Source: Planctomycetota bacterium (GTDB taxonomy: Bacteria > Planctomycetota > PLA2 > JAEUHO01). From it: a stretch of 37,286 nucleotides of DNA. Made by a program: the position numbers and the translations under genes. This document shows, piece after piece, positions 25,158 through 32,872 of the stretch. How positions within the stretch are numbered: the first letter of the stretch is position 1; the number at the start of each line of letters is the position of its first letter. The notes under the pieces are model-generated. The model saw only the letters and a list, made by a program, of their open reading frames with translations. It was not told the DNA's origin and did no database searches. The DNA is taken from positions 1 through 37,286 of the forward strand of contig JACKGW010000018.1 in NCBI GenBank assembly GCA_020631815.1, written 5' to 3'.

Positions 25158-25871
25158 TCACTTCATGGAGGCGATCTCGGCGAGCGCGCGCGGGATCTTG
25201 CGGTGCACGGAGGCAGGCGCACGTACGAGCAGGTAGCGGCGCGTGCCGGAGATGGTCCAGTCGTCGTTGGCGGCCCAGCCCTCGGGCTCGACCATCTGCT
25301 TGAGCAGCTCGATCACGGCCTCGGCATCCGTCAGGGGGTCGTCCTCGACGGGGACTTCGGGCTCGTACTCGTCCGTCGGCACGAAGTTGCTGGGCCGGAG
25401 ATCGAGGGAGGGGGCCGGGAAGTCCGTCTTCTGCCAGGTGATGTGGGCGATCCCGTACATCCGCGTGAGCGGGCGCCCGTAGCTGTCCCGGATCGTGGTG
25501 ATGAAGATGATGTTCTGCTTGACGACCGCGGTCAGGCCGTGGGGCTGCAGGATGACGCGCAGCAGGTTGGCCACGCTGATGTCGGCCAGCTCCACGTTGA
25601 ACCGCAGCGCCTCGAGGTCGACGTCGGCCTTGGCCAGCACGGCGGTCTTGACCACGATGTTCTGCCCCGTGGCCACACGCAGCCAGCGCACCACGCTGTC
25701 GAGCGAGGCCTCCTGGAAGCGCACCTCGGAGAGCCGCTGGCGCTCCAGCGCGCGCAGGAGCGCCGCCCCCTCCAGCCGCGTGCGAGGCGCGGCCTCGGCC
25801 GGGCCCGGCGTGCTGGCGGGAAGGACCGGGGCCGCCAGGGCGGCGACGAGGACGAGCAGGCACGTGCGCAT
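25158..25871 (-). CDS. Exported protein with secretin/TonB short N-terminal (STN-like) domain
   Basis: A 237-residue protein with a signal peptide (CLLVLVAALAAPVLPAS). Residues about 45-130 match the STN/secretin N-domain pattern: VRFQEASLDSVVRWLRVATG, QNIVVKTAVL, ISVANLLRVILQPHGL and KQNIIFITT. In secretins and TonB receptors this domain sits in the periplasm ahead of the outer-membrane barrel, but no barrel or secretin domain follows here. The C-terminal half (DAEAVIELLKQMVEP, TRRYLLVRAPASVHRKI) resembles a second N-domain with the VxAPxxVHxxI strand typical of pilus secretins. The ATG at 25871 has GGAGGT four bases upstream. It lies between purD and fur on the same strand and is probably transcribed with them. 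Confidence 0.75.
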   Translation of the reverse strand: MRTCLLVLVAALAAPVLPASTPGPAEAAPRTRLEGAALLRALERQRLSEVRFQEASLDSVVRWLRVATGQNIVVKTAVLAKADVDLEALRFNVELADISVANLLRVILQPHGLTAVVKQNIIFITTIRDSYGRPLTRMYGIAHITWQKTDFPAPSLDLRPSNFVPTDEYEPEVPVEDDPLTDAEAVIELLKQMVEPEGWAANDDWTISGTRRYLLVRAPASVHRKIPRALAEIASMK

Positions 25872-25993
25872 GGGACCTCCGTGCAGGCGGGGCGGGGGGC
25901 GGGACATGGGATCGCGGGCAGGGGCGTGGGGTCGCGGGCTGCGCCCGGCCTCTCTTCCTACCAACGTCGCGTGCGTGCGGCCGCCGCGCGGAA

Positions 25994-27271
25994 TCAGGCC
26001 AAGGCGCGGTGGGCGATGTCCCGGCGGGCGAAGGCGCCCTCGAAGCGGATCCGGTCCACGGCCTCGTAGGCCCGGTCCCGCGCGGCGGCGTAGCCCTCCC
26101 CCAGCGCCGTGACACAGAGGACGCGCCCGCCGGCGGTGACGACGTTGGCCGTCGGACGGCGCGTGCCGGCGTGGTACACGCGCACGCCCTCCAGCTCGGC
26201 CGCGGCCTCGAGGCCCTCGATGACCTTGCCGCCGGCGTACGGGCCCGGGTACCCCCCCGAGGCGACGACCACACCCACGGCGACGCGCGGGTCCACGTCG
26301 GGCTCGGGCACGCTGTCGAGGCGACCCTCGGCCGTGGCCTTCAGCACCTCTGCCAAGTCGCTGCGCAAGCGCGGCAGCAGCACTTCGGTCTCGGGATCAC
26401 CGAAGCGGACGTTGAACTCGAGCACGCGCGGGCCGGCCTTCGTGATCATCAGGCCGACGAACAGACAGCCCCGGAACGCGATCTCGTCGCGAGCGAGACC
26501 CATCAGCACGGGACGCAGGATCGTGTGCTCGATCCGGTCGAACATCCGCCCCTCGGCAACCGGCGCCGGGCTGTAGGCGCCCATGCCTCCTGTGTTGGGG
26601 CCCGTGTCGCCCTCGCCGACGGCCTTGTGGTCTTGCGCGGTGGGCAGCACGTAGAGCGTGCGGCCATCGGTGATCACGTGGATCGACGCTTCTTCGCCGC
26701 GCAGGAACTCCTCGATGACGATGCGGTCACCCGCCTCGCCGAAGCGCCGCTCGAGCATCATGGCGTCCAGCGCCTCGAGCGCTTCGCGTCGGCCCGGGGC
26801 GATCACGACCCCCTTGCCGGCGGCCAGGCCGTCGGCCTTGATCACGGCTGGGAAGCGGTGGTACTCGCGCAGGTACTCGCGCGCCGCATCGACGTCGTCG
26901 AAGCTCATGTACGAAGCGGTCGGGATCCCGTGCCGCGCCATGAACGCCTTCGCGAAGGCCTTGCTGCCTTCGAGGCGCGCGGCTTCCTTGGTCGGACCGA
27001 ACGCCAGCAGGCCCTCCGCCGTGAAGCGGTCGACGAGGCCCGCGACGAGTGGCGCCTCGGGGCCCACGACCGTGAGGTCGATGGACTCGCGCCGGGCCAG
27101 CTCGAGCAGGCCCTCCACGTCGCTCGCCAGCACGTCGGGGACGCAGGTGGCTACGTCTTCGATGCCGGCGTTGCCCGGCGCGCACCACACCTGCTCGACG
27201 CTCGGGGACCGGGCCAGGGCATCGCAGAGCGCGTGTTCCCGCCCCCCACCGCCGACCACGAGGATCTTCAT
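25994..27271 (-). CDS. purD: Phosphoribosylamine-glycine ligase (GAR synthetase)
   Basis: A 425-residue ATP-grasp enzyme of purine synthesis joining glycine to phosphoribosylamine. The N-domain starts MKILVVGGGGREHAL with DLTVVGPEAPLVAGLVD. The ATP-grasp core has FPAVIKADGLAAGKGVVIA, VIEEFLRGEEAS and QDHKAVGEGDTGPNTGGMG. The C-domain has VLEFNVRFGDPETEVLLPRL and VASGGYPGPY. Full length and intact. The ATG at 27271 has GGAGGT five bases upstream. It is divergent from the small lipoprotein at 27608. No purine riboswitch or PurR-type site was recognised upstream. Confidence 0.98.
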   Translation of the reverse strand: MKILVVGGGGREHALCDALARSPSVEQVWCAPGNAGIEDVATCVPDVLASDVEGLLELARRESIDLTVVGPEAPLVAGLVDRFTAEGLLAFGPTKEAARLEGSKAFAKAFMARHGIPTASYMSFDDVDAAREYLREYHRFPAVIKADGLAAGKGVVIAPGRREALEALDAMMLERRFGEAGDRIVIEEFLRGEEASIHVITDGRTLYVLPTAQDHKAVGEGDTGPNTGGMGAYSPAPVAEGRMFDRIEHTILRPVLMGLARDEIAFRGCLFVGLMITKAGPRVLEFNVRFGDPETEVLLPRLRSDLAEVLKATAEGRLDSVPEPDVDPRVAVGVVVASGGYPGPYAGGKVIEGLEAAAELEGVRVYHAGTRRPTANVVTAGGRVLCVTALGEGYAAARDRAYEAVDRIRFEGAFARRDIAHRALA

Positions 27272-27607
27272 CGCCACCTCCGGATCCATGGGCCGCGCGT
27301 CCTGTACCACGGCCCCGCCCAGCACCTCCCGGCCCGCCCAGGGCGATTCCATGACGCTCTCGTGACGCAGAGCCCCCCTTGCGGGGCGCGAGGGTGGGCC
27401 CCGAAAGGCCCCACAAGGGCAGGGAAGTGCTCGCAGACGCCCTTGGAGGCTATGCTGTGCGGCCTGGGAGGAAGGCCTGCCCCCCTGGGGCGTGGTACCC
27501 GCGGTCCGCAAGGTCCGTGGGCCAGTGGCCGATCACGTCCCCAAGGACACGCACGGTTCCGGCAATCCCGACCCTTCTGGGTGCGGGCACCCGGGAGGAG
27601 GATTCGA
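27272..27607. other. Divergent intergenic region with no gene
   Basis: 336 bp between purD and the first cysteine-rich lipoprotein. It contains small GC hairpins (around 27378-27393 and 27393-27413, GTGGGCC...GGCCCCAC). A weak extended -10-like TATGCT at 27451 on the plus strand would give the lipoprotein mRNA a leader of about 145 nt. The AGGAGG at 27595-27600 serves the 27608 start. No convincing -35 element was found for either direction. Confidence 0.4.
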
Positions 27608-27841
27608 ATGCGTAACATGCTTCTCGTGGCGGCGATCTGCTGCCTGGCTCTGGCCCTGACGGGCTGCTCGATGTTCGGCGGCTGCGGCTGCAGCTGCGAC
27701 TGCGACTGCGGTTGCGAGCCCGTCTACGCCAGCCCCTGCTGCCCGAAGCCCTCGCAGGGCATGGGCTACGACGCTGGTGGTGCGGCGGCGGCTCCGGCCC
27801 CGGCGATGAGCTGCGGTGGCGGTAGCTGCGGCGGCGCCTAG
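27608..27841 (+). CDS. Small cysteine-rich lipoprotein (copy 1)
   Basis: A 77-residue precursor with lipobox LTGC (Cys20). The mature 58 residues contain 11 cysteines: the lipidated one, a dense cluster CGCSCDCDCGC (26-36), a CC pair (44-45), then a Gly/Ala/Pro linker and the ending SCGGGSCGGA. The gene starts at ATG 27608 behind AGGAGG at seven bases, has no close neighbour in its transcript and ends in its own hairpin terminator. The cysteine layout with intervening Asp suggests metal binding or disulfide cross-linking at the outer surface. I recognise no named family. It matches the gene at 28216-28443 in architecture and cysteine number but little in sequence outside the motifs. Confidence 0.85.
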   Translation: MRNMLLVAAICCLALALTGCSMFGGCGCSCDCDCGCEPVYASPCCPKPSQGMGYDAGGAAAAPAPAMSCGGGSCGGA

Positions 27842-27919
27842 TAGCGCACTGACCAGCTCGCTTCCTGACACGCTGGGCTGACCGCAGGGTCGGCTGGCTG
27901 GAAGCAGGTCAAACCTACG

Positions 27920-27958
27920 GACCCCGGATGGCGCAGGCCGTCCGGGGTCTTCCCGTTT
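27920..27958 (+). terminator. Rho-independent terminator of lipoprotein copy 1
   Basis: The stem GACCCCGGA/TCCGGGGTC (nine pairs, 12-nt loop) is followed by TTCCCGTTTT. It lies about 80 nt after the stop codon at 27841. Confidence 0.8.
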
Positions 27959-28063
27959 TGGCGGGCCCGCTGCGCCGCTCCATCGCGATGATCGCGCGGG
28001 GCGAAGGCCCTTCCGAGGGCCCGGACGAACCCGGACGAACGGCCGTGGATCGACACGAGTCCC

Positions 28064-28092
28064 TTGGATGCGCCCCTCTCCCCGCCTAGCAT
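28064..28092 (+). promoter_or_regulatory. Candidate sigma-70-type promoter of lipoprotein copy 2
   Basis: TTGGAT (28064-28069) and TAGCAT (28087-28092) are separated by exactly 17 nt, in a region otherwise holding nothing between 27959 and 28215. The resulting leader would be about 115 nt before the ATG at 28216, which has AGGAG upstream. Match to consensus is moderate; no transcript data. Confidence 0.4.
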
Positions 28093-28215
28093 CTGGACCG
28101 TCCTGGCAGGGCTTCGGCCTTGCAGGGAGGCCTCTCAGCTCTCCTCGGGGGAGGGCACCGGGCGTAGTCGACACGCCCGCAAGGCAACCAGAACCACAGT
28201 CAGGAGTCTCATCCG

Positions 28216-28443
28216 ATGAGCAAGTTCCGCGTGTTCTTCATCCTGGGTTTCGTCGCCCTCAGCCTCACGCTTGCCGGCTGCAACAGCTGCGGCTGCGGCT
28301 GTGATCCGTGCGGCGCCGATCCCTGCGGCTGCGATCCCTGCGGCGCTTCGATGGCCGCCCCGGCCATGCCCGCCCCCGCCCCGATGCCCGCCGCTTCCTG
28401 CGGTGGTGGCAGCTGCGGCGCCGGTGGCAAGAGCTGCGGCTAG
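28216..28443 (+). CDS. Small cysteine-rich lipoprotein (copy 2)
   Basis: A 75-residue precursor with lipobox LAGC (Cys22). The mature 54 residues again hold 11 cysteines: CNSCGCGCDPCGADPCGCDP forms a repeating C-G-C-D-P-C pattern (22-42). A Met/Ala/Pro linker (MAAPAMPAPAPMPAA) follows, then SCGGGSCGAGGKSCG. The ATG at 28216 has AGGAG nine bases away. The gene is monocistronic by appearance: a candidate promoter lies at 28064, and a 12-bp hairpin terminator follows 34 nt after the stop. The DPCG units resemble metal-binding or thiol-rich surface peptides, but no known family fits. It pairs with the gene at 27608-27841. Confidence 0.87.
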   Translation: MSKFRVFFILGFVALSLTLAGCNSCGCGCDPCGADPCGCDPCGASMAAPAMPAPAPMPAASCGGGSCGAGGKSCG

Positions 28444-28477
28444 TTCGCACGCCTGACGGACACCCGTCCATCAAGCC

Positions 28478-28515
28478 GCGCCGCCCGTGTTCGCACGGGC
28501 GGCGCTTCTCGTTTT
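28478..28515 (+). terminator. Strong Rho-independent terminator with UUCG loop
   Basis: A perfect 12-bp stem GCGCCGCCCGTG/CACGGGCGGCGC is closed by TTCG and followed by TTCTCGTTTT. It ends lipoprotein copy 2 and lies just before the HEAT/vWA gene at 28560, isolating the two transcripts. Confidence 0.9.
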
Positions 28516-28559
28516 GGCCCCTGCCCGCGAGGCGCCGCCGCGCCGTAGGCTGGGGGGCC

Positions 28560-30458
28560 GTGACAGCTGCTTCACGCTTGGCGGCCGCGCTCCTCGTGGT
28601 GGGGCTCGCGCTGCAGCCCGCCCAGGCAGAGGACGCCTTCGACGCGGCGCGCGACGCCTGGCAAGCCTCCCGGCGTCACGAGGCGCTCGACGCGCGCGTG
28701 CTCGCCCACGACACGCTCGCCGCAACGGGCGACCCACGCGCCATCCGCGACTTGCGCCAAGCCTACTACTCGCCGCGCTCCCCGAAGGACCAAGAGCGCT
28801 ACCTCCTTGCCTCGATCGCGACCGCCCACCTCCACGGCCGATCGAGCTTGGCGGCCTACGACGCGTGGCGACGCAGCGAGCGCACGGCCGAGGACGCATG
28901 GCTCTGGTACCGCACGCTGCTCGTGGCCGCACGTGCCGGCGAACCGGACAAGGCCGCCCACGTGGCACGCGAGTCCGGCAACGCCTGGTTGCGAGCGGCG
29001 GCCCTCGAAGCCCTGGCTACGGCACGTGCTCCCGAGGGGCTCGCGGTGGCCCTGGAGGTGCTCGACGCCCCGGGCGGAGACGCGCTCACGCGCTCCCTGC
29101 TGGTCGAGGGCGCCTCCTCGGTGGCGTACGCGTTCGCCGACCGTCGTCACGACCCCGAGCCCGCTCGCTTGGTGGCCGCGCTCGTTCGCAAGGCGGCCGA
29201 GCCGGGTCTGCCCGCACGCACCCACGTGGTGCTCAAGCGCAGGCTGCGCGAGATCCTGGGGACGGCCGTCCCGCGCGGCGACGCGGATCCTTCGCCTACG
29301 GCACCGAACACGCCCGCCGTGGCCGTCGACGGCGATCGCTACGCACCCCCGTCGCGATCGCGCTTCTTCGGCATCGAAGCGAGCGGGGAGCGCATCGCCT
29401 ACGTGATCGACGTGTCCGTCTCGATGTCGACGCGGCTCACGGCCGAGGAGCGCGAGGCGCTCCAAGACGTCGTGGCCCGCGCCGACGCGTCGCGTAGCGG
29501 CCGGCCGCGTCCCACGCGCATGGAGCGGCGCCCCGAGCCCGTTCCGACCACGCGCTTCGACGCGGCCCGGGCCTGTCTGCGCCTGTCGCTCGAGGCCCTG
29601 GCCCCCCACCAGCGCTTCACCGTGATCGCGTTCGGCAGCGAAGCCGGCCCCCTCGTCGCATCCCACCTGATGCCGGCGACGCCAGGCAACATCCGCAACG
29701 TCCTGGACCGTCTCCGCGACGGACCCGATGGCGATCGCGGTTCGCTGACCAACCTGCACGGGGGCCTGCGTCGGGCGTTCTTGGCAACCACCGGCGTGCC
29801 TGCGGGACGTGGCGAGTACGTGGACCGTCGTGCGCACCTCCAGGGCTGCGACTCGATCTTCGTGCTCTCCGACGGCATGCCCTGCGTGGACGACTGGAGC
29901 TCCGGGCTCTGCACGCGCGCCACGCCCCTGGCCTTCGACCGGGAGATCGAGATCCCGCGCTTTGCGACGTACAGCGTCCCCCATCAGCTCGCCGACGACA
30001 TCGAGCGCCTCAACCTGTTCCGCAAGGCCGAGATCCACTGCATCGCCATCGGCGAAGCGAACGGCCCGCTGCTCTGGCGGCTGGCCTCGATTGGCCACGG
30101 CCGCCTGGTCCGACTCGGGGCCACGGAGGCAGCACCGGGCACCGCGCTTCCGGAGGGCCTGCGCGTCGTGGTGCACGAGCTGCGCTTCCACGACGACGAA
30201 TCGCGTCGCGCCGGCGCGGCCGCCGCGCTGGCCCGCATGCAGGCCGTGGACACCGTGCCGTACCTCATCCGCGCGCTCGACGACCCGTCCGTCGTCGTGC
30301 GCCGCGCCGCCGCAGACGCACTCCGCGACCTCTGCGCGCACGACGAGCCGTTCGACCCCGATGGCGACTACGACAACCGTGCCGCAACCCAGCAGGCCTG
30401 GCGCGCCTGGTTCGCCGAGCACGCCGACGAGCTTCGCCAGCGCCTCGCCCCACGCTGA
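28560..30458 (+). CDS. Exported HEAT-repeat/von Willebrand A protein with canonical MIDAS
   Basis: A 632-residue protein with a signal peptide (LAAALLVVGLALQPAQA, cut near AQA|ED). Residues about 25-240 are HEAT-like helices (AAALEALATARAPEGLAVAL). A linker follows, then a vWA domain from about 278: strand RIAYVID and metal site D284-V-S-V-S (full DxSxS), RFTVIAFGS, a TNLHGGLRRAF helix and CDSIFVLSDGMP. Two more HEAT units close the protein (VDTVPYLIRALDDPSVVVRRAAADALRDL). The GTG at 28560 was chosen because it starts the signal peptide; the Shine-Dalgarno is poor (GGGGGG). Its stop is 9 nt from the convergent tRNA-Arg. It probably binds a divalent metal and a protein ligand outside the cytoplasm; partner unknown. 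Confidence 0.83.
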   Translation: MTAASRLAAALLVVGLALQPAQAEDAFDAARDAWQASRRHEALDARVLAHDTLAATGDPRAIRDLRQAYYSPRSPKDQERYLLASIATAHLHGRSSLAAYDAWRRSERTAEDAWLWYRTLLVAARAGEPDKAAHVARESGNAWLRAAALEALATARAPEGLAVALEVLDAPGGDALTRSLLVEGASSVAYAFADRRHDPEPARLVAALVRKAAEPGLPARTHVVLKRRLREILGTAVPRGDADPSPTAPNTPAVAVDGDRYAPPSRSRFFGIEASGERIAYVIDVSVSMSTRLTAEEREALQDVVARADASRSGRPRPTRMERRPEPVPTTRFDAARACLRLSLEALAPHQRFTVIAFGSEAGPLVASHLMPATPGNIRNVLDRLRDGPDGDRGSLTNLHGGLRRAFLATTGVPAGRGEYVDRRAHLQGCDSIFVLSDGMPCVDDWSSGLCTRATPLAFDREIEIPRFATYSVPHQLADDIERLNLFRKAEIHCIAIGEANGPLLWRLASIGHGRLVRLGATEAAPGTALPEGLRVVVHELRFHDDESRRAGAAAALARMQAVDTVPYLIRALDDPSVVVRRAAADALRDLCAHDEPFDPDGDYDNRAATQQAWRAWFAEHADELRQRLAPR

Positions 30459-30467
30459 CGCACGGGA

Positions 30468-30544
<77 letters not shown>

Positions 30545-30623
30545 CCGATGGACGCGCGCACTCTACCGGCGGGTAGGCCCGGCACGGGAGCGGGACGCAG
30601 GGGCCGGCAGCCGCTGGAACGCA

Positions 30624-31721
30624 TCAGCGCACGCGCCAGATGACGTGGCTGCCGTGGGGCGTGTCCACGACGTGCGGCACGATCGTGTCGGCGCCGACGG
30701 AGCGAACGGCCTGCTCGAACTCGGGATCCGAGGTGCCCGGGGAGAGCAAGGGCAACGTCCCGCGGTTGGCGCGGCTCGGTGAGTCGTCGCTGTGGGCGCT
30801 GACCTCGTGCTCCCACTTGGAGCGGTCCGCCTGCACGCGGTCGAGGACGCCCTGCGCAATCTCGTGGGCTTCCTGGGCGGTGCGCGGGATGGACTCGCTG
30901 AACTTGGCGGTGCCGATGAAGATGTGCCGCACCAGCGCCATCAAGGGCTCGGCGCGCTGCACCACGTACCACGCGCGGTCGTCGCCGAACGCCGGAGCCA
31001 GCTCGCCCGGCTTCAGCTTGCGGATCGTCTCCCAGAAGACCTGCGACGAGGTGTGCTTGCGGAACGCGCCGAGGAACTCGTCGCCGGGACGTCGGTTGTC
31101 GTCGCCCGCGTAGCGCTGACGCGCTTGGCCCAGCGTGAGCTCGCCCGACTTGATCTTCTCGACGGCCTCGTTGGCCGCCGCCGCCGCGCCCCGCGCGTCG
31201 CGGTGCATCTGCGGGCCGTAGGGGAGGGGAAACCCGAGGATCGGCACGGCGTTGCGCGTCTCGAGCTCCATCGCCTCTTCGAAGCTGTGGCGGTAGACGA
31301 TGGTGGGTCCGAGCTTGGTCGCGAAGGGCAGGCTGAAGCGGCCCGGCGCCGTGGCCTGGACGGCGCCCGCGAACGCCGTCTCGCCGCCACGTGCGTTCAC
31401 GAAGCCCATGAAGCCACCGTCGCCCTTGCTGGGATCGTCGCTGTACGCGCGTGCGACCTCGCCGAACGGCTTGCCCTGTCGCAGCTCCTCGTAGGCCTCG
31501 CGAAGCAGCTTCTCGTTGGCGAGCGCACCGCGCTTGTCCTCGGAGTCCAGCCGCAGCATGGAGATGCCGAACGCGACTTCGTCCATCTCGCGAAGCGGCG
31601 GCATGGCGCCGGCGGAGTCGGAGGCGTTGCCGCACGCGCCCAGCCCCAAGGAGGCACCCAACAGGCCGAGGGCGACGAGGCGGCGCCACGAGACGCGCGT
31701 GCGGGAGGTCGAGACGGACAT
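30624..31721 (-). CDS. Lipoprotein with two parvulin-type (PpiC) peptidyl-prolyl isomerase domains
   Basis: A 365-residue protein with lipobox LGAC (Cys30). The first parvulin-like domain covers about 45-145: ISMLRLDSEDKR, AYEELRQGKPFGEVARAYSDDPSKGDGGFMGF and LGPTIVYRHSFEEA. The second covers about 255-365: VRHIFIGTAKF, EIAQGVLDRVQ, EVSAHSDDSPSRANRGTLPLL and GSHVIWRVR. The region between is helical (AAANEAVEKIKSGELTLGQARQRYAGD), as in PrsA/SurA-type foldases. It should act as an exported protein-folding helper. The ATG at 31721 has GGAGAG seven bases upstream and starts the lipoprotein signal. The next gene upstream is an exported nuclease-like protein 23 nt away, so the two are probably co-transcribed. 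Confidence 0.88.
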   Translation of the reverse strand: MSVSTSRTRVSWRRLVALGLLGASLGLGACGNASDSAGAMPPLREMDEVAFGISMLRLDSEDKRGALANEKLLREAYEELRQGKPFGEVARAYSDDPSKGDGGFMGFVNARGGETAFAGAVQATAPGRFSLPFATKLGPTIVYRHSFEEAMELETRNAVPILGFPLPYGPQMHRDARGAAAAANEAVEKIKSGELTLGQARQRYAGDDNRRPGDEFLGAFRKHTSSQVFWETIRKLKPGELAPAFGDDRAWYVVQRAEPLMALVRHIFIGTAKFSESIPRTAQEAHEIAQGVLDRVQADRSKWEHEVSAHSDDSPSRANRGTLPLLSPGTSDPEFEQAVRSVGADTIVPHVVDTPHGSHVIWRVR

Positions 31722-31744
31722 CGGAGGCTCTCCGGGCAAGGGGG

Positions 31745-32806
31745 TCAGGGGAAGGCGACCTGCGCGGGATCGGTGACGACGATCTGCGGACGGTCGCGGT
31801 AGAGCGTGACCGTCCCACGGACCGTGACGAAGCGCGAGGTGAGGGCGGCGAGGTCGATGGCGGACCAGACCTCGGGATCGAACACCACCATCGGGAAGCC
31901 GCGTCCCCGGCGGTGGGCGAGGAACACGATCTGCCGCGGGCTGTCCTCGTCGGGGAGGATCCGTTCGAGGCTGCCGAACACGGTGGCCGTGTGACCGACG
32001 AGGGCCGTCAGGCGGTCGTCGGCATCGGTCGTGCCCAGCGTGACGTGGCCCGGCCGGTTCGCGACGGCGCGCCAACGGTCCATCTGGCGCGCCCGCTCCT
32101 CCCACCACGCCATGCGCTCGGGGTAGTCGAAGTAGTGCGCCGGGCCTTCGCGGCCCCAGATGCCGACGCCCGCTACGCGGGCCGCGTCCTGCGCAGCGAC
32201 GAAGCGCGCATCGAAGCGCAGGCTCCGCCCGTACTTGACGAAGTATGGGGCCCAGCCGCCGCGCACGAGCGCCTCGGCGACCAGCAGGTTCCCCTCCGGG
32301 CGCTCGACGACGATGTGCGCGAGGAGACGTCCGAACGCGTCCTCGTCGCGATCGCCCACGGCGTCACGCTCGAGACGCACGGAGGTGACCCCGGCGAGGA
32401 GACGGCGCAGCTCGTCGGAGGCCGCCTCCCCCATCGGGGTGCCGAACTTCACGGGGCGTGGCGAGTCACCACGCATCTCGCGGGCGTAGGCCGCGAAGTC
32501 GCGGGCCGCGGCCTCGCGATGGCGCGCCCGCTTGAAGGTCTCTTCTGCGTCGATGCCTCGCACGCGCACGCTCCGCCCGTCCGCCAGGCGGATCGTGTCG
32601 GCGTCGATCACGGGCGTGCCCGCCAGGGGGAAGACCCCGATCAGGAGGGGGTCGGTGGTGGGCGCGGCTTGGGGGGCGGCCGGGCGCGGCGGTGCCAGGG
32701 GTGCCGCGGGGGCAGCGTCCTCGCCGGAGGCGAGACGAAGGGGGAAGAGGGCCACCGCGAGCCCCAGCGCGGCAGCGCGCCAGGAACCGCGAGACCGGCT
32801 ACGCAT
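31745..32806 (-). CDS. Exported thermonuclease-like (SNase/TNase) protein with C-terminal OB-like domain
   Basis: A 353-residue protein. A signal peptide (AAALGLAVALFPLRLASG) and an Ala/Pro linker precede a staphylococcal-nuclease domain (about 60-215). The catalytic set is intact: D68/D70 in VIDADT, R81, D86 and E89 in RVRGIDAEE, and R160 in DAFGRLLA. Relative to the classic enzyme there is an insertion of about 20 residues (around 104-128) between the second and third strands. Residues about 262-353 look like an OB-fold nucleic-acid-binding domain (FVTVRGTVTLYRDRPQIVVTD). The start may be ATG 32806 or ATG 32818; neither has a Shine-Dalgarno. TATGAT overlaps the second one, hinting at a leaderless mRNA. 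It probably degrades extracellular or periplasmic nucleic acid. Confidence 0.88.
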   Translation of the reverse strand: MRSRSRGSWRAAALGLAVALFPLRLASGEDAAPAAPLAPPRPAAPQAAPTTDPLLIGVFPLAGTPVIDADTIRLADGRSVRVRGIDAEETFKRARHREAAARDFAAYAREMRGDSPRPVKFGTPMGEAASDELRRLLAGVTSVRLERDAVGDRDEDAFGRLLAHIVVERPEGNLLVAEALVRGGWAPYFVKYGRSLRFDARFVAAQDAARVAGVGIWGREGPAHYFDYPERMAWWEERARQMDRWRAVANRPGHVTLGTTDADDRLTALVGHTATVFGSLERILPDEDSPRQIVFLAHRRGRGFPMVVFDPEVWSAIDLAALTSRFVTVRGTVTLYRDRPQIVVTDPAQVAFP

Positions 32807-32872
32807 GGGCGGGATCATACCGGTTGGACGCCAGCCCCGGACGAAGGACGGCGCCGCCCGTATCCTCCCTGG

